A stretch of DNA of 64,000 bases from JAYRZB01 sp041916675 (GTDB lineage: Bacteria > Pseudomonadota > Alphaproteobacteria > Rhizobiales > Devosiaceae), in assembly GCA_041916675.1 (NCBI GenBank), contig JAYRZB010000002.1, positions 186,001-250,000 of the forward strand, given 5' to 3'. Below are positions 33,641 to 42,939 of this stretch, one piece after another. Both the position numbers and the translations under genes were made by a program. Within the stretch, counting starts at the first letter, position 1, and each line of letters starts with the position of its first letter. The notes beneath the pieces were generated by a model that searched no databases, had not been told where the DNA came from, and saw nothing but the letters and a program-made list of their open reading frames with translations.

Positions 33641-34318
33641 CTATCCGGTGGCCAGACCGTCCCGGACGCGCACCTGACGGCGGCAGGTCTCGGCGATCTT
33701 TTCGTCATGGGTGGAAATCAGGAACGTGGTTTTTTCGATCGTGTTGATCTCTCCGATCAGTTCCATCACCTGATTGGCCGACCCGCGGTCGAGGTTGCCA
33801 GTCGGCTCATCGGCCAGCACCAGTTCGGGCCGGTTCATCAGCGCACGCGCTATGGCGACACGCTGCTTCTGGCCGCCCGAGAGCTTGGTCGCCAGATAAT
33901 CGGTGCGATCTTCGAGCCCCACCCGCACCAGCAGTTCCCGGCCCCGATCGCGGGCGGCGCTGGTCTCGCGCCCGGCGCGCACGGCAGCGGGAAAAATCAC
34001 ATTCTCGAGGGCAGTGAAATCGGGCAGCAGATGATGGAACTGGAAGACAAAGCCGATATGGGCATTGCGGAACTCGGTCAGCTCGGCATCGTTTGCCTGT
34101 GTCAGGTCCTCGCCCAGCATGTCATGCGCACCCGAAGTCGGCTTCATCAATGTTCCCAGGATGGTCAGCAGCGTCGATTTGCCGGAGCCGGATGGCCCCA
34201 GAAGCGCGCAGAGTTCACCCTGGTCGAGCGACAGGTCCAGGCCCTTGAGCACGCGCGTTTCGGTGTCGCCCTCGCCAAACGTCTTGACCAGGTCTGAAAC
34301 CCTCAGCAACCCGCTCAT
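33641..34318 (-). CDS. MacB/LolD-like ABC transporter ATPase
   Basis: The 225-residue ATPase has Walker A GPSGSGKSTLL, signature LSGGQKQRVAIARAL and Walker B LVLADEPTGNLD, the hallmarks of the MacB/LolD group. It is the last of a three-gene operon with an adaptor and an FtsX-like permease. It probably powers export or lipid/protein extraction from the outer face of the inner membrane rather than import. Confidence 0.93.
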   Translation of the reverse strand: MSGLLRVSDLVKTFGEGDTETRVLKGLDLSLDQGELCALLGPSGSGKSTLLTILGTLMKPTSGAHDMLGEDLTQANDAELTEFRNAHIGFVFQFHHLLPDFTALENVIFPAAVRAGRETSAARDRGRELLVRVGLEDRTDYLATKLSGGQKQRVAIARALMNRPELVLADEPTGNLDRGSANQVMELIGEINTIEKTTFLISTHDEKIAETCRRQVRVRDGLATG

Positions 34319-35523
34319 TGGCCGATCACCGAAACCGGGTCCACCCGCGCCGCCGCGCGCGCGGGCAGGATGGACGCCAGAATGGCGCCCACCGTGGTGA
34401 GCGCAACCGCCAGTCCATAAGCGCCCTGCCGCACGTCCACCGGCAGTCCGCCGGGCGGGGCAAGTTCAGGGACGGGGAATGGCGAGAGCGCCGCAAATCC
34501 AAGGCCGGCACCGATCAGTCCACCAAACAGCCCGATAAGCGTGCCCTGGATAACAAAGACCACCACGACGAACACCCGGCTCGCCCCCATGGCCCGCATG
34601 ATGCCGATTTCGGGCCGCCGCCGGTAGGTGGAGAGCAGCAGGGCGCTGGCCACGCCTATGACGATGGTGATCAGCGCAAACGCCTTGATCAGGTTTCCCG
34701 AGCTCGCCTGTGCCCGCAGCCCATCGAGCAGTTGCGCATTGCCCCGGGTCCATGGGGTCGCCATCAGCCCGGTTTCAGCCGCAATACGACTGGCATAGGC
34801 CTCGGCCTGATTGAGATCATCGAGCTTGATTTCGATCCGCGACACGCCCTGTGGCAGTTCGAACAGCGTGCGCGCCGCAGCAAGGCTGACAAAGGCCGAG
34901 CGTTTGTCGAGCGCTTCAAGGCCGATCTGGAATATCCCGCCCACGACCAGGGATTTCTCGATGCCGCGTTCGGATCTCAGGATCACCACCTGCCCGATGC
35001 CAACCCCGAGATCGGCGGCAAGGCTGGCCCCGATCAATACGGTTGAACTGGTCAGTTCGGTTGACCCTGACACAAGCCGCTTGCCGATGTCGGCAATGGC
35101 CGACACCTTGCCCGGTTCCACCCCGGTGACCCCGACGGGAGCGGTTGATTGCCCGCGGACGACAAACCCGTTGCCCACAATCTGCTGCGAGATGGCTTCA
35201 ACCCCATCCATGGCCTGCAGGGTGGGCATGAAGGCGGCCGCGGTGCGCAATTGTTCCCGGGTCGTGGTCGAGCGCTGCGCCACGACCAGCACCGTGCCAG
35301 CGCCGGGGGACAGGAGCGAAACCGGGTCCCGGCTCGGGGCTTCGGCCGTGACATGGGCAATGTCACCGACGGTGCGCTCGATGAGGAAAACTGCCAGCCC
35401 GCCGATCAGCGCGCTCATGAAGATAAAGACGAACACGCCAACCGCGACCCCGGCGATGAGCAATCCGGTCTGGGCCTTGTTGGCCGTCAGGTAGCGGAAG
35501 GCGATCTTGATGCCATAGGGCAA
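34315..35523 (-). CDS. FtsX-like ABC transporter permease (MacB type)
   Basis: The 402-residue protein has one N-terminal membrane segment (about residues 18-42), a large periplasmic domain (MacB-PCD-like) and three C-terminal segments (FALITIVIGVASALLLSTY, FVIQGTLIGLFGGLIGAG, LAVALTTVGAILASIL). This topology defines FtsX/MacB permeases. Its stop and the ATPase start overlap by 4 bp. Confidence 0.9.
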   Translation of the reverse strand: MPYGIKIAFRYLTANKAQTGLLIAGVAVGVFVFIFMSALIGGLAVFLIERTVGDIAHVTAEAPSRDPVSLLSPGAGTVLVVAQRSTTTREQLRTAAAFMPTLQAMDGVEAISQQIVGNGFVVRGQSTAPVGVTGVEPGKVSAIADIGKRLVSGSTELTSSTVLIGASLAADLGVGIGQVVILRSERGIEKSLVVGGIFQIGLEALDKRSAFVSLAAARTLFELPQGVSRIEIKLDDLNQAEAYASRIAAETGLMATPWTRGNAQLLDGLRAQASSGNLIKAFALITIVIGVASALLLSTYRRRPEIGIMRAMGASRVFVVVVFVIQGTLIGLFGGLIGAGLGFAALSPFPVPELAPPGGLPVDVRQGAYGLAVALTTVGAILASILPARAAARVDPVSVIGQ

Positions 35524-35525
35524 GG

Positions 35526-36623
35526 TCAGTCTCCCTTGATCCTGACAGCCTTGCCCTCGCTGATCCCGATGGGGTTGACGATCACCTGATCACCCTCGGA
35601 AAGCCCGGCCAGGACCATTACGCGCTCCGCCGGCCAATCGAGATAGCGGACATTCCGGGCCGCAGCCTTGCCCTCGGTCACGACGAAAACCGTATCCCCC
35701 GTCAGCGCGCTGCGCGGGATCGAGAGGGCGGCGGGTTCTTCCTGGACAATGATGTTGACCATCACTGTCAAACCGACGGGCAAGGAAACGGGGTCATCGA
35801 AACTGATCTCAATGGCGCGGCCACCGGTTGCGGCGTCAACGACCGGAGCGGCAAAACTGACCCTGCCCTTAAGCGTTTCACTCACACCGGTTGGCGACAG
35901 GATAGCCGCCAGTCCCGCGTTGATTTCGGCCGAATAGAGTTCATCGACATCGGTGGTGACGATCAGTTCGGACAGATCGGCGATGGTAAACAGCGCGGTC
36001 TGGGTATCGAGCATCTGGCCGTTCTCGACCGTGCGGGCCAGCACGGACCCGGACAGCGGGGCGGCAATGTCGTACTGGCGCAGCAGGCTCTCCACCTGGT
36101 CGAGGGCTCCGCGCAGCCGCTCAACTTCATTCTGCGCCGCTGTCAGGCTCAGTTCTGCGTCTTCAAGCGTCTTGCGCGGGGCGTTGTCGCCCAGCGCTCG
36201 CGCCCTGTCGGCGTTGGACTGGGCCTGCGTCAGGCGCACGATGCCGGCATCGAGCGCCGCGCGGGCCTGTGCCACCTGTGCCTTGGGCTGGGAGGCGTCG
36301 AGCCGTGCAATCACCTGTCCGGCAGTGACCATGTCCCCTTCATCGGCGAGGACTTCGACGACCTGCCCCGGCACACCGGACCGGACAGCGACCGACCGTT
36401 TGGCGGCAATGCGCCCGTTGACGGCCAGCACGCGGGTCAGGGGTCCCGATGCGAGCGTTTCGACCGCGACTGACACAGGCTTGGGTTCCCAGGGCCGCTG
36501 AACGGCGGCATATCCGGCGGCGCCTGCTATCACTATCGCGGCAAGGGCGGTTTTCCACCCAAAGCGGCGCTTGACGCGCTTGGGGCGGGCGGGAGCGGCA
36601 GGAACCGGTTGCGTAGCGGGCAT
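35526..36623 (-). CDS. Periplasmic adaptor (membrane fusion protein) of the MacAB-like exporter
   Basis: The 365-residue HlyD/MacA-class adaptor has an N-terminal anchor (WKTALAAIVIAGAAGYAAV), a lipoyl-like half (AAKRSVAVRSGVPGQVVEVLADEGDMVTAGQVIARLD), a helical hairpin at about 115-175, and a beta-barrel domain (ITTDVDELYSAEINAGLAAILSP). It links the permease to an outer-membrane channel not encoded here. It is the first gene of its operon and starts 104 bp from the ArsR gene end. Confidence 0.9.
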   Translation of the reverse strand: MPATQPVPAAPARPKRVKRRFGWKTALAAIVIAGAAGYAAVQRPWEPKPVSVAVETLASGPLTRVLAVNGRIAAKRSVAVRSGVPGQVVEVLADEGDMVTAGQVIARLDASQPKAQVAQARAALDAGIVRLTQAQSNADRARALGDNAPRKTLEDAELSLTAAQNEVERLRGALDQVESLLRQYDIAAPLSGSVLARTVENGQMLDTQTALFTIADLSELIVTTDVDELYSAEINAGLAAILSPTGVSETLKGRVSFAAPVVDAATGGRAIEISFDDPVSLPVGLTVMVNIIVQEEPAALSIPRSALTGDTVFVVTEGKAAARNVRYLDWPAERVMVLAGLSEGDQVIVNPIGISEGKAVRIKGD

Positions 36624-36726
36624 GGATGTTCGACTCGTGACAGAGACACAACATCAGTTACGCCAAAAACCCCGTTCTGGATCGCAAAAGCGCACACTGC
36701 GCTCAAAAGGCGCATTCAGATGAAGA

Positions 36727-37152
36727 TTAATCGGCGCAGTAAAGCCCATAAAGCGTCGTCATCACCGCCCGCACCTCTTCCGATGCCAGGCTATAATGGA
36801 TCTGCTGCCCGTCGCGGCGCGTCGCCACAAACTTCCAGGCGCGCAGCTTGGACAGGTGCTGCGACAGCGGCGATTGAGCAAGACCGACACGTTCACCCAA
36901 CTCGCTGACATTCATTTCACGCTCGAGCAGGTTGCACAGGATCATCAACCGCTTGGGGTTGGACATGGCAGTCAGCAAGCGGGCCGCTTCGTCCGCGCGC
37001 CCCTCGAGACGGGTGAAATCCATGTCTTTCATCTGTGCAATCAGTCTCCGCTGCCGATCTGATGCCTCACGACTGCGCACCATCGAATCCACTTGCGAGA
37101 AATAACGATATCCCGCGTCAAGACTCGATAGCTGATACTGCATCTTACGCAA
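36727..37152 (-). CDS. ArsR-family regulator with BigR/SqrR-type dithiol pair
   Basis: Up to 141 residues, with an ArsR winged helix (AMSNPKRLMILCNLLEREMNVSELGERVGLAQSPLSQHLSKLRA). Cysteines C73 and C139 are 66 residues apart, exactly the spacing of the persulfide-sensing pairs C42-C108 of BigR and C41-C107 of SqrR, in matching contexts (ILC and LY.C near the end). The true start may be later (M24 or M41), since relatives are about 110 residues. It probably represses sulfide-oxidation genes until persulfide forms a tetrasulfide bridge; the sqr promoter is a likely target. Confidence 0.85.
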   Translation of the reverse strand: MRKMQYQLSSLDAGYRYFSQVDSMVRSREASDRQRRLIAQMKDMDFTRLEGRADEAARLLTAMSNPKRLMILCNLLEREMNVSELGERVGLAQSPLSQHLSKLRAWKFVATRRDGQQIHYSLASEEVRAVMTTLYGLYCAD

Positions 37153-37211
37153 ATCGTGTCAGCATGTTACCCAAACACCGCAATTGCACAAACAATCCAT
37201 TAGAGTTCTTT

Positions 37212-38141
37212 ATGGCGCGACCAATTATTATCGATTGTGATCCAGGCATCGACGACGCTGTTTCATTGGCCATGGCAGTGGCGAGCCCTTCGCTCAACAT
37301 TCTGGGCGTTACGACCACCTTCGGCAATGTGGGTATCCAGAACACCACCAACAATGCGCTTCGGGTGCTCGAATGGCTCGGAAGCGGGGTCCCGGTCTTT
37401 CGCGGCACGGACCGAGCGCTGCTGAGCCCCGCCTTCGATGCATCAGCTTATCATGGCGCATCCGGGCTCGAAGCGCCCGCCCTGGGGCAACCGACCCGAA
37501 CGGCAGAGACGAAGGGCGCCGTCTCATTCCTGATCGATACCCTGCTCACCCACCCCGAGCCCGTCACCATTGTTGCGCTCGGGCCCATGACCAATCTTGC
37601 CCTGGCCATCCGACTGGCTCCTGAAATCCTGCCCCGGATTGCCGAGGTGGTGTTCATGGGTGGGTCGACCGATTTCGGCAATGACAGCCCGGCCGCTGAG
37701 TTCAACATGTACTGCGATCCGCATGCAGCCCAGATCGTCCTGTCATCGGGTGTGCGCTGCACGATGTTCGGGCTCAATACCACTCATCAGGTGATCGCGA
37801 GCCCTGCCGAAATGGCGCGGATCAGGGCGCTGCCCAATCAGTCCGCAGCCGTGTTTGCCGACATGATCAGCTTTTACGAAGCGGTTTATATCAAGACCAA
37901 TGGCTTCGACGGCGCGGCCCTGCACGACCCTTGCACCATTGCCTATCTCGTCGATCCGGAGATATTTTCGTTCCGAAACATGCATGTGGCGGTCGACACC
38001 AATGCCGGGATCAGCTACGGGCGCACCGTTCACGATATCTGGGGTGTTCAGGGCCTCGCCCCCAATACCCAAGTTGCCCTGCATGCCAACTCGGCGCGCT
38101 TTTTCGACCTTCTTCGCGCCTGCCTGTCGCGCCTCCGCTAA
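37212..38141 (+). CDS. Inosine/uridine-preferring nucleoside hydrolase family
   Basis: The 309-residue protein opens with the calcium-binding signature IIIDCDPGIDDAVSLAMA and has VVFMGGS, AEFNMYCDPHAAQIVL (second Asp cluster region) and a late HDPCTIAYL. It hydrolyses the N-glycosidic bond of nucleosides. ATG 37212 puts the DCDPGIDD motif at residue 8, the usual place; the open frame begins earlier but overlaps the divergent ArsR gene. Its shared upstream region with ArsR is only 59 bp. Confidence 0.93.
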   Translation: MARPIIIDCDPGIDDAVSLAMAVASPSLNILGVTTTFGNVGIQNTTNNALRVLEWLGSGVPVFRGTDRALLSPAFDASAYHGASGLEAPALGQPTRTAETKGAVSFLIDTLLTHPEPVTIVALGPMTNLALAIRLAPEILPRIAEVVFMGGSTDFGNDSPAAEFNMYCDPHAAQIVLSSGVRCTMFGLNTTHQVIASPAEMARIRALPNQSAAVFADMISFYEAVYIKTNGFDGAALHDPCTIAYLVDPEIFSFRNMHVAVDTNAGISYGRTVHDIWGVQGLAPNTQVALHANSARFFDLLRACLSRLR

Positions 38142-38629
38142 CGCGAAGGCGCGAGCGCTGCATTTTCGGCGCGGATGCGGATGGTCAGGACGGCGGCATT
38201 GAGCAGGCTGAACGCCAGCGCAAACCAGTACTGTTCGAACACCATCGGCAGCACGGCGATTTCGCCCACCACCACCACATAGTTGGGGTGCGGGATGAAC
38301 CGGTAGGGTCCGCGCGCCACCAGCGGTGCACCGGGCAGGACGATGATCCGTGTCGTCCAGCGCCGCCCCAGAGTGCCCAGCACCCAGATGCGGAGCACCT
38401 GCAGCACGCCAAACACGGCAAGCCATGCGAGGTTAACCGGCCCATTCCAGCCAAGCCCCCACAGGCCAACCAGCCAGGCAGCATGGAGGAAGACAATCAG
38501 CTTGTAGTGCTCGGGTGCATGCTCGACCGCGCCCTGCGCAACGAGCGCCTTGGTGTTTTTGTTGGCCAGCCAGAGTTCGCCCAGCCGTTCAAGCGTTACA
38601 AAGGCCAGAATGCTGATCGCCAGAATCAT
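38138..38629 (-). CDS. Isoprenylcysteine carboxyl methyltransferase-like membrane protein
   Basis: The 163-residue protein has four or five membrane segments and the ICMT/PEMT-type SAM-binding region RGPYRFIPHPNYVVVVGEI (Arg-His-Pro-Asn-Tyr). It overlaps the polyketide synthase gene by 4 bp. In Streptomyces the analogous pair SrsA-SrsB makes and O-methylates alkylresorcinol lipids. Here it may methylate the phenolic product of the adjacent synthase, but it could act on quinones. Confidence 0.88.
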   Translation of the reverse strand: MILAISILAFVTLERLGELWLANKNTKALVAQGAVEHAPEHYKLIVFLHAAWLVGLWGLGWNGPVNLAWLAVFGVLQVLRIWVLGTLGRRWTTRIIVLPGAPLVARGPYRFIPHPNYVVVVGEIAVLPMVFEQYWFALAFSLLNAAVLTIRIRAENAALAPSR

Positions 38630-39678
38630 GCGGGCACCGTCAGTGAGAGGCAGCTGGCCGAAAAGCCCGGACCCATGGCCGTCATCACCGAGCGGCCCTT
38701 CAGCCCCTGGCGCTGTACCCGGTCGAGCACGAACATGACGGTGGGCGCAGACATATTGCCAAACTCGGACAGCACCTCACGCTCGACATCGAGCGAGCCG
38801 TCCTTGAGGGCCAGCGCGCGTTCAAGTGCTGCCACGACCTTGGTGCCGCCGGGATGGCAGATGAACCGGTCGACATCATCCTTTGTCAGGTTGGCGCGCC
38901 CCAGGATGGCGGCAACTGCAGGTCCCATATGCTCTTCGGCAAAAGGCGGAATGGTCCGATCAAAAATAACGCCGAACCCCTGCGGGTCAACGCTCCAGCC
39001 CATGACATCAAGCGTGTCTGGCCAGGTATGCTGGCCGGCCGTTTCAACTGCGGCAATGCCGCCCTCCCCGGCGCGCAGGAGGCAGGCGGCCGCGCCATCG
39101 CCAAACAAGGCCGTCGCCACGATATTGGCCTTGGTGATTTCATCGAGCCGGAACGCCAGCGTGCACAGCTCGACCGCGACAACCAGCACATTGGTACCGG
39201 GCCGGGCCGCTGCCATGCGCGCCCCGATTGCGAGGCCAGAGACACCGCCCGCGCATCCCAGTCCGAAGACTGGCACACGCTCAATGTCGGTGCGGAAGCC
39301 GATCCTTTGCGACACCCGGGCCTCAAGGCTCGGCGTGGCAATCCCCGTCGAGGAGACCGTCACCACGGTATCGATGTCACGGGCCTTGAGCCCGGCCTCG
39401 GCCAGCGCACGGTTGGCAGCGATTACGAAAAGCTCCGAGGCACCCTCAAGGTAGGCGGCTGTGCGCTCGGGCCAGCTGCGCGGCTGGGCGAACCATTCTA
39501 TGGGCCGAACAGCGTGCCGCTTGACGATGCCCGCCGTGGTAAAGACTTTCGAAAGCCGGTCAAATTCCTTGTAACGGCTTGAGAAAAGCTCAGTGGCGGC
39601 AACGGCAACATCAGACTGGAGTAAAATATGGTCCGGGACTGCGGTCGCGGTTGAAATCAATTTGACGGAATGGGGCAC
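38626..39678 (-). CDS. Type III polyketide synthase (chalcone/stilbene synthase family)
   Basis: The 350-residue protein carries the thiolase-fold catalytic triad: Cys in VFGLGCAGGVSGL, His in RFICHPGGTKV and Asn in EFGNMSAPTV. Such enzymes condense malonyl-CoA onto acyl starters to form alkylresorcinols or alkylpyrones. It forms a two-gene unit with the methyltransferase-like gene and lies 93 bp downstream of apbE on the same strand, so it may belong to the longer operon from 43410. Confidence 0.93.
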   Translation of the reverse strand: MPHSVKLISTATAVPDHILLQSDVAVAATELFSSRYKEFDRLSKVFTTAGIVKRHAVRPIEWFAQPRSWPERTAAYLEGASELFVIAANRALAEAGLKARDIDTVVTVSSTGIATPSLEARVSQRIGFRTDIERVPVFGLGCAGGVSGLAIGARMAAARPGTNVLVVAVELCTLAFRLDEITKANIVATALFGDGAAACLLRAGEGGIAAVETAGQHTWPDTLDVMGWSVDPQGFGVIFDRTIPPFAEEHMGPAVAAILGRANLTKDDVDRFICHPGGTKVVAALERALALKDGSLDVEREVLSEFGNMSAPTVMFVLDRVQRQGLKGRSVMTAMGPGFSASCLSLTVPA

Positions 39679-39771
39679 GGGTATCCTGACGGGTTCTGGA
39701 AAGTGACCGGTATAAACCGTTCAACACCAGATAGGACAAAACAATCTCACCCAAGCGGAAATTTTCGCCCT

Positions 39772-40719
39772 TCAGTCTGGCCAGTCCGGCCCTATGGCCA
39801 GTTCTCCCAAACCATTTGGCAAGCGTGCGATGAACAGGGCCGAAAGACCCAGGCTCTCGGCAAGCGCCGGACCCTCATCCTCGCCCAGAACCATCAGCAC
39901 CGTCGCCCACGCGTCGGCGCTCATGCAGTCAGCTGCAAGAACGGTCACCGAGGATAGGCCATTGCGCAGCGGCGACCCTGTTCGTGGGTCCATGGTATGA
40001 GAGTAGGCCGTGCCGTCGCGCTCAACCACATGCCGATAATCGCCCGATGTCGCCACGGCCATATCCCGGAGACCGATGACGCGCGCAATATCGCGCGCCG
40101 TTCGACCGGGGCGCTCGATCGCGACCGCCCATGATCCGCCATCGGGCTTGCCTCCCGATGCCCGCATCTCCCCATCAATCGAGACCAGATAGTTCCTGAT
40201 GTCGAAATGATCCAGGCAACTGGCAAGAACATCGGCGCCATAACCCTTGGCGATGCCCGACAGGTCGAGCGATATCGGCGCGTGCTTACGCAGCCGCAGA
40301 TTTGCGCGATCGAGTTCAAGGGCCTGATGGGCGGGTTGGCGCCGGGCGGTGCGCAAGGCGTCAGTCAGAACGGTATCTACGTCCGGCCCGTCGGGCCCGA
40401 ACCCCCACGCATTCACAAGCGTCCCCAGGCCGATATCGAATGCGCCGCTGGACGTCCTGCCGATTTCAAGCCCGCGCGCGATCACCTGCGCAAAGTCGGC
40501 TGGTATGTCGATCCACTCTCCGACGGAGGCCGCATTGAACCGGCACAGATCCGACTGGGGCTTCCAGCTCGACATCTGGGCGTCCACTTTGTCTACCCCG
40601 GCCTGCAAGGCAGCAGCAACTGGTCGCAGGTCGATCGAGGGTGGGGCGAACAGGATCGCAGAATATCGCGTGCCCATGGTCGGCCCGTTGAGGGCATACC
40701 GGGCAAGGTCAGTAGACAT
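39772..40719 (-). CDS. apbE: FAD:protein FMN transferase
   Basis: The 315-residue ApbE-family protein has MGTRYSAILFAPP at the start, DLSGIAKGYGAD, SIDGEMRASG, and the C-terminal HTMDPRTGSPLRN and ADCMSADAWATVLMVLG, which carry the Mg/FAD-binding Asp residues. It covalently attaches FMN to Thr/Ser of target proteins outside the cytoplasm. The DUF2271 protein of the same operon carries a matching DGITGAS motif. ATG 40719 is preferred to TTG 40725; it overlaps the reductase gene end. Confidence 0.93.
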   Translation of the reverse strand: MSTDLARYALNGPTMGTRYSAILFAPPSIDLRPVAAALQAGVDKVDAQMSSWKPQSDLCRFNAASVGEWIDIPADFAQVIARGLEIGRTSSGAFDIGLGTLVNAWGFGPDGPDVDTVLTDALRTARRQPAHQALELDRANLRLRKHAPISLDLSGIAKGYGADVLASCLDHFDIRNYLVSIDGEMRASGGKPDGGSWAVAIERPGRTARDIARVIGLRDMAVATSGDYRHVVERDGTAYSHTMDPRTGSPLRNGLSSVTVLAADCMSADAWATVLMVLGEDEGPALAESLGLSALFIARLPNGLGELAIGPDWPD

Positions 40720-42925
40720 CTTCAAGGTACCTGCCGTTTGCTTTCAGGCTTTGTGCCGTGGCGCCGATGGGTAGGAGGATTTCATCGAGCGCCTCACGGA
40801 CGCCCAAAGCCATGTCCTTGCCGCCACACACCATGACCTGTGCGCCGCGCGCAACGAGGTCGCGCAAGATGTCGGCATCTTCGCGCAAGCGGTCCTGAAC
40901 ATAGGCCCCATCGCAGACCCTCGAGAACGCCGTGACCAGCCGTGAAAGCCGACCCTCGGCCAGGCCTTCGCGCATGGCCCCTTCATAAAGGAAGTCTGAA
41001 TCCGGGTCACGGCCGCCCCAGTAGAGGAAATAGGGTTGGCGCTGATTGTTGTGCCGCACAAATCCGGCAAGCGGTGCGATGCCGGTTCCGGCCCCGATCA
41101 TGACAACCGGGGTTCTGCCGCCGGCCGGGCGGAAGGCGGGATTGGTCTTGATGAAGGCATCGATGCTCCCACCGGGTTCAAGGCTCTGCAGGAACTCCGA
41201 ACACAGACCTCCCACATGCTTGCGGACGCAGATTTCGAGCGCGCCGTCCTCACTCGAGGAGGCCAGGGAATAATAGCGTGGGATGCTGCTGCCCGGCGGA
41301 AGAATGCCCACCAGATCGCCCGCCTCGAACCGGGGCCATGGACGGCCATCCCTGCCCAGCAGCCGTGCCAACCATCCTGCCGGTCGTGGCACCGGGCCGA
41401 AGCGGAGCACGCTGGTCGGCGCCTGCACTTCCATGCCAAAGTCCTGCCGGTCGATTAGAGCCATTGGCACCGTACGCGGCCGGGCTGCGACATGCGCCAC
41501 ACTCAATGGTGTCCCGATCAGTTGCCCTGTGCTTTCGGTCCACTGCGCAAAGGCCTGACTGGACTGGCGATCGATGCTGGCCATGGGTTGCAGGGCCTGC
41601 CAGCCCTGGGCCTGCAATGCAGCCTCCGCGTCGAGGGCAAACTGGCAATAGTGGGCAAAGCTGCGATCACCGAACCCGAGTACCGAAAATTTCAGGTCGG
41701 GGCGGGGCTTGATGCGCGTGATGCGGTCGAGGAAACGATTGGCCGAAGCCGGTGCGGAACCGTCCCCATAGGTTGCGGCCAGCACCAAAAGGTGGCGCGC
41801 CCGCACGTATTCGCCTACCGCGTTCATGGGTGCCGTGTGCACCTTGTGCCCGGCATCGGTCAGGGCCTTGTGCAATGCGGCAGCAAAGCCCCAGGTCGAG
41901 TTGCCTTCACTGCCCACAAGGATCACGGTGTCAGCGGCCCTAGGCCCAACATTGCCGACGAGCTTTGGCTGGCTGGCTCGCCGCTTCCACCAGATCACGA
42001 TGCCGCTCAAAGCCATTGCCGGCACACCCAGCGCCGCAAGACCCAGGATGAGCCCCAGCCACCAGGCACCACGGCCGGTGTGGAGCATGAAGAAAATCTC
42101 ATAGATCTTCTGTCCGAGGCCGTTCGGCGCAAAGTCGAGAAGCGCGCCCGTTGCCTGATCGACAAAGCCCTGTCCTGCGCTGGTCGTCAGGGTAAAGACA
42201 TCGGAGGGATCACCGGCAAAGGGAAACACCAGTTCGCGCAGGTCGGTCATAGGTGTTGCCAAAAGGGCTGAAAGGCTGCCGACCGGGGCGGGCGTTCCAC
42301 CATCAACGCTCGTGGGGAAGGCCCCAAAGCTGTCCATGCCGGTCTCAATCAGGCCGAAATTGACCAGTGACAGGTAGCCGCCGGTGATCCCGATCAGCAG
42401 GAGCGCAATCACAGCCATGCGGCCGATCTCGACATGCAAGCGCTGGAACAGCGTTCCCCTGGCGGCACCGAGCAGTTTGCGCCAGCCGCCGAGCCGGCCA
42501 ACCAGCAGCGCGGCTCCACTGACCGCAAGCATCAACATGGCAAGAGCCGAAACCCCTGCAACGGCGTGCCCACCGGTACCCAGAAGCAGTGAGCGGTGAA
42601 GCTCGGTGATGGCGCTGAAAAATGGTGACGGCTCATAGACCGAAAGCACGGAGCCGGTCGCGGGATCGATGCGCACCGCTGCAGGACCAGCTGCCGGATC
42701 ACCATAGGCGATGATCGCGCCGGAGGCCGTCTGCACGATCCGTTCGACGCCCGGCAATTGCGCGGCAACGGCCTCGGCCAGTGCGGCCACACTCATCTGG
42801 CTTGCAGCTCCGCTTTGCGCCCGCTCGATCGCAGGCTGAAGTGCCAGAATAGCGCCGGTGAGCGCCATGAAGATGACGAGCAGCGCAGCGACGAGGCCGG
42901 GCCATGAGTGCAGAGGGCGGAGCAT
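40709..42925 (-). CDS. PepSY-domain membrane diflavin reductase
   Basis: The 738-residue fusion has an N-terminal PepSY membrane module (segments at about 12-32, 120-150, 170-190 and 295-315). It continues with a flavodoxin domain (TVILVGSEGNSTWGFAAALHKAL), a ferredoxin-reductase FAD domain (PRYYSLASS) and an NADPH domain (MIGAGTGIAPLAGF, YWGGRD, VMVCGGKDMALG). It resembles a sulfite-reductase flavoprotein joined to PepSY. It would take electrons from cytoplasmic NADPH across the membrane, probably to the flavinylated DUF2271 protein encoded beside it. Confidence 0.9.
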   Translation of the reverse strand: MLRPLHSWPGLVAALLVIFMALTGAILALQPAIERAQSGAASQMSVAALAEAVAAQLPGVERIVQTASGAIIAYGDPAAGPAAVRIDPATGSVLSVYEPSPFFSAITELHRSLLLGTGGHAVAGVSALAMLMLAVSGAALLVGRLGGWRKLLGAARGTLFQRLHVEIGRMAVIALLLIGITGGYLSLVNFGLIETGMDSFGAFPTSVDGGTPAPVGSLSALLATPMTDLRELVFPFAGDPSDVFTLTTSAGQGFVDQATGALLDFAPNGLGQKIYEIFFMLHTGRGAWWLGLILGLAALGVPAMALSGIVIWWKRRASQPKLVGNVGPRAADTVILVGSEGNSTWGFAAALHKALTDAGHKVHTAPMNAVGEYVRARHLLVLAATYGDGSAPASANRFLDRITRIKPRPDLKFSVLGFGDRSFAHYCQFALDAEAALQAQGWQALQPMASIDRQSSQAFAQWTESTGQLIGTPLSVAHVAARPRTVPMALIDRQDFGMEVQAPTSVLRFGPVPRPAGWLARLLGRDGRPWPRFEAGDLVGILPPGSSIPRYYSLASSSEDGALEICVRKHVGGLCSEFLQSLEPGGSIDAFIKTNPAFRPAGGRTPVVMIGAGTGIAPLAGFVRHNNQRQPYFLYWGGRDPDSDFLYEGAMREGLAEGRLSRLVTAFSRVCDGAYVQDRLREDADILRDLVARGAQVMVCGGKDMALGVREALDEILLPIGATAQSLKANGRYLEDVY

Positions 42926-42939
42926 GGTGCCGTTCCTTC

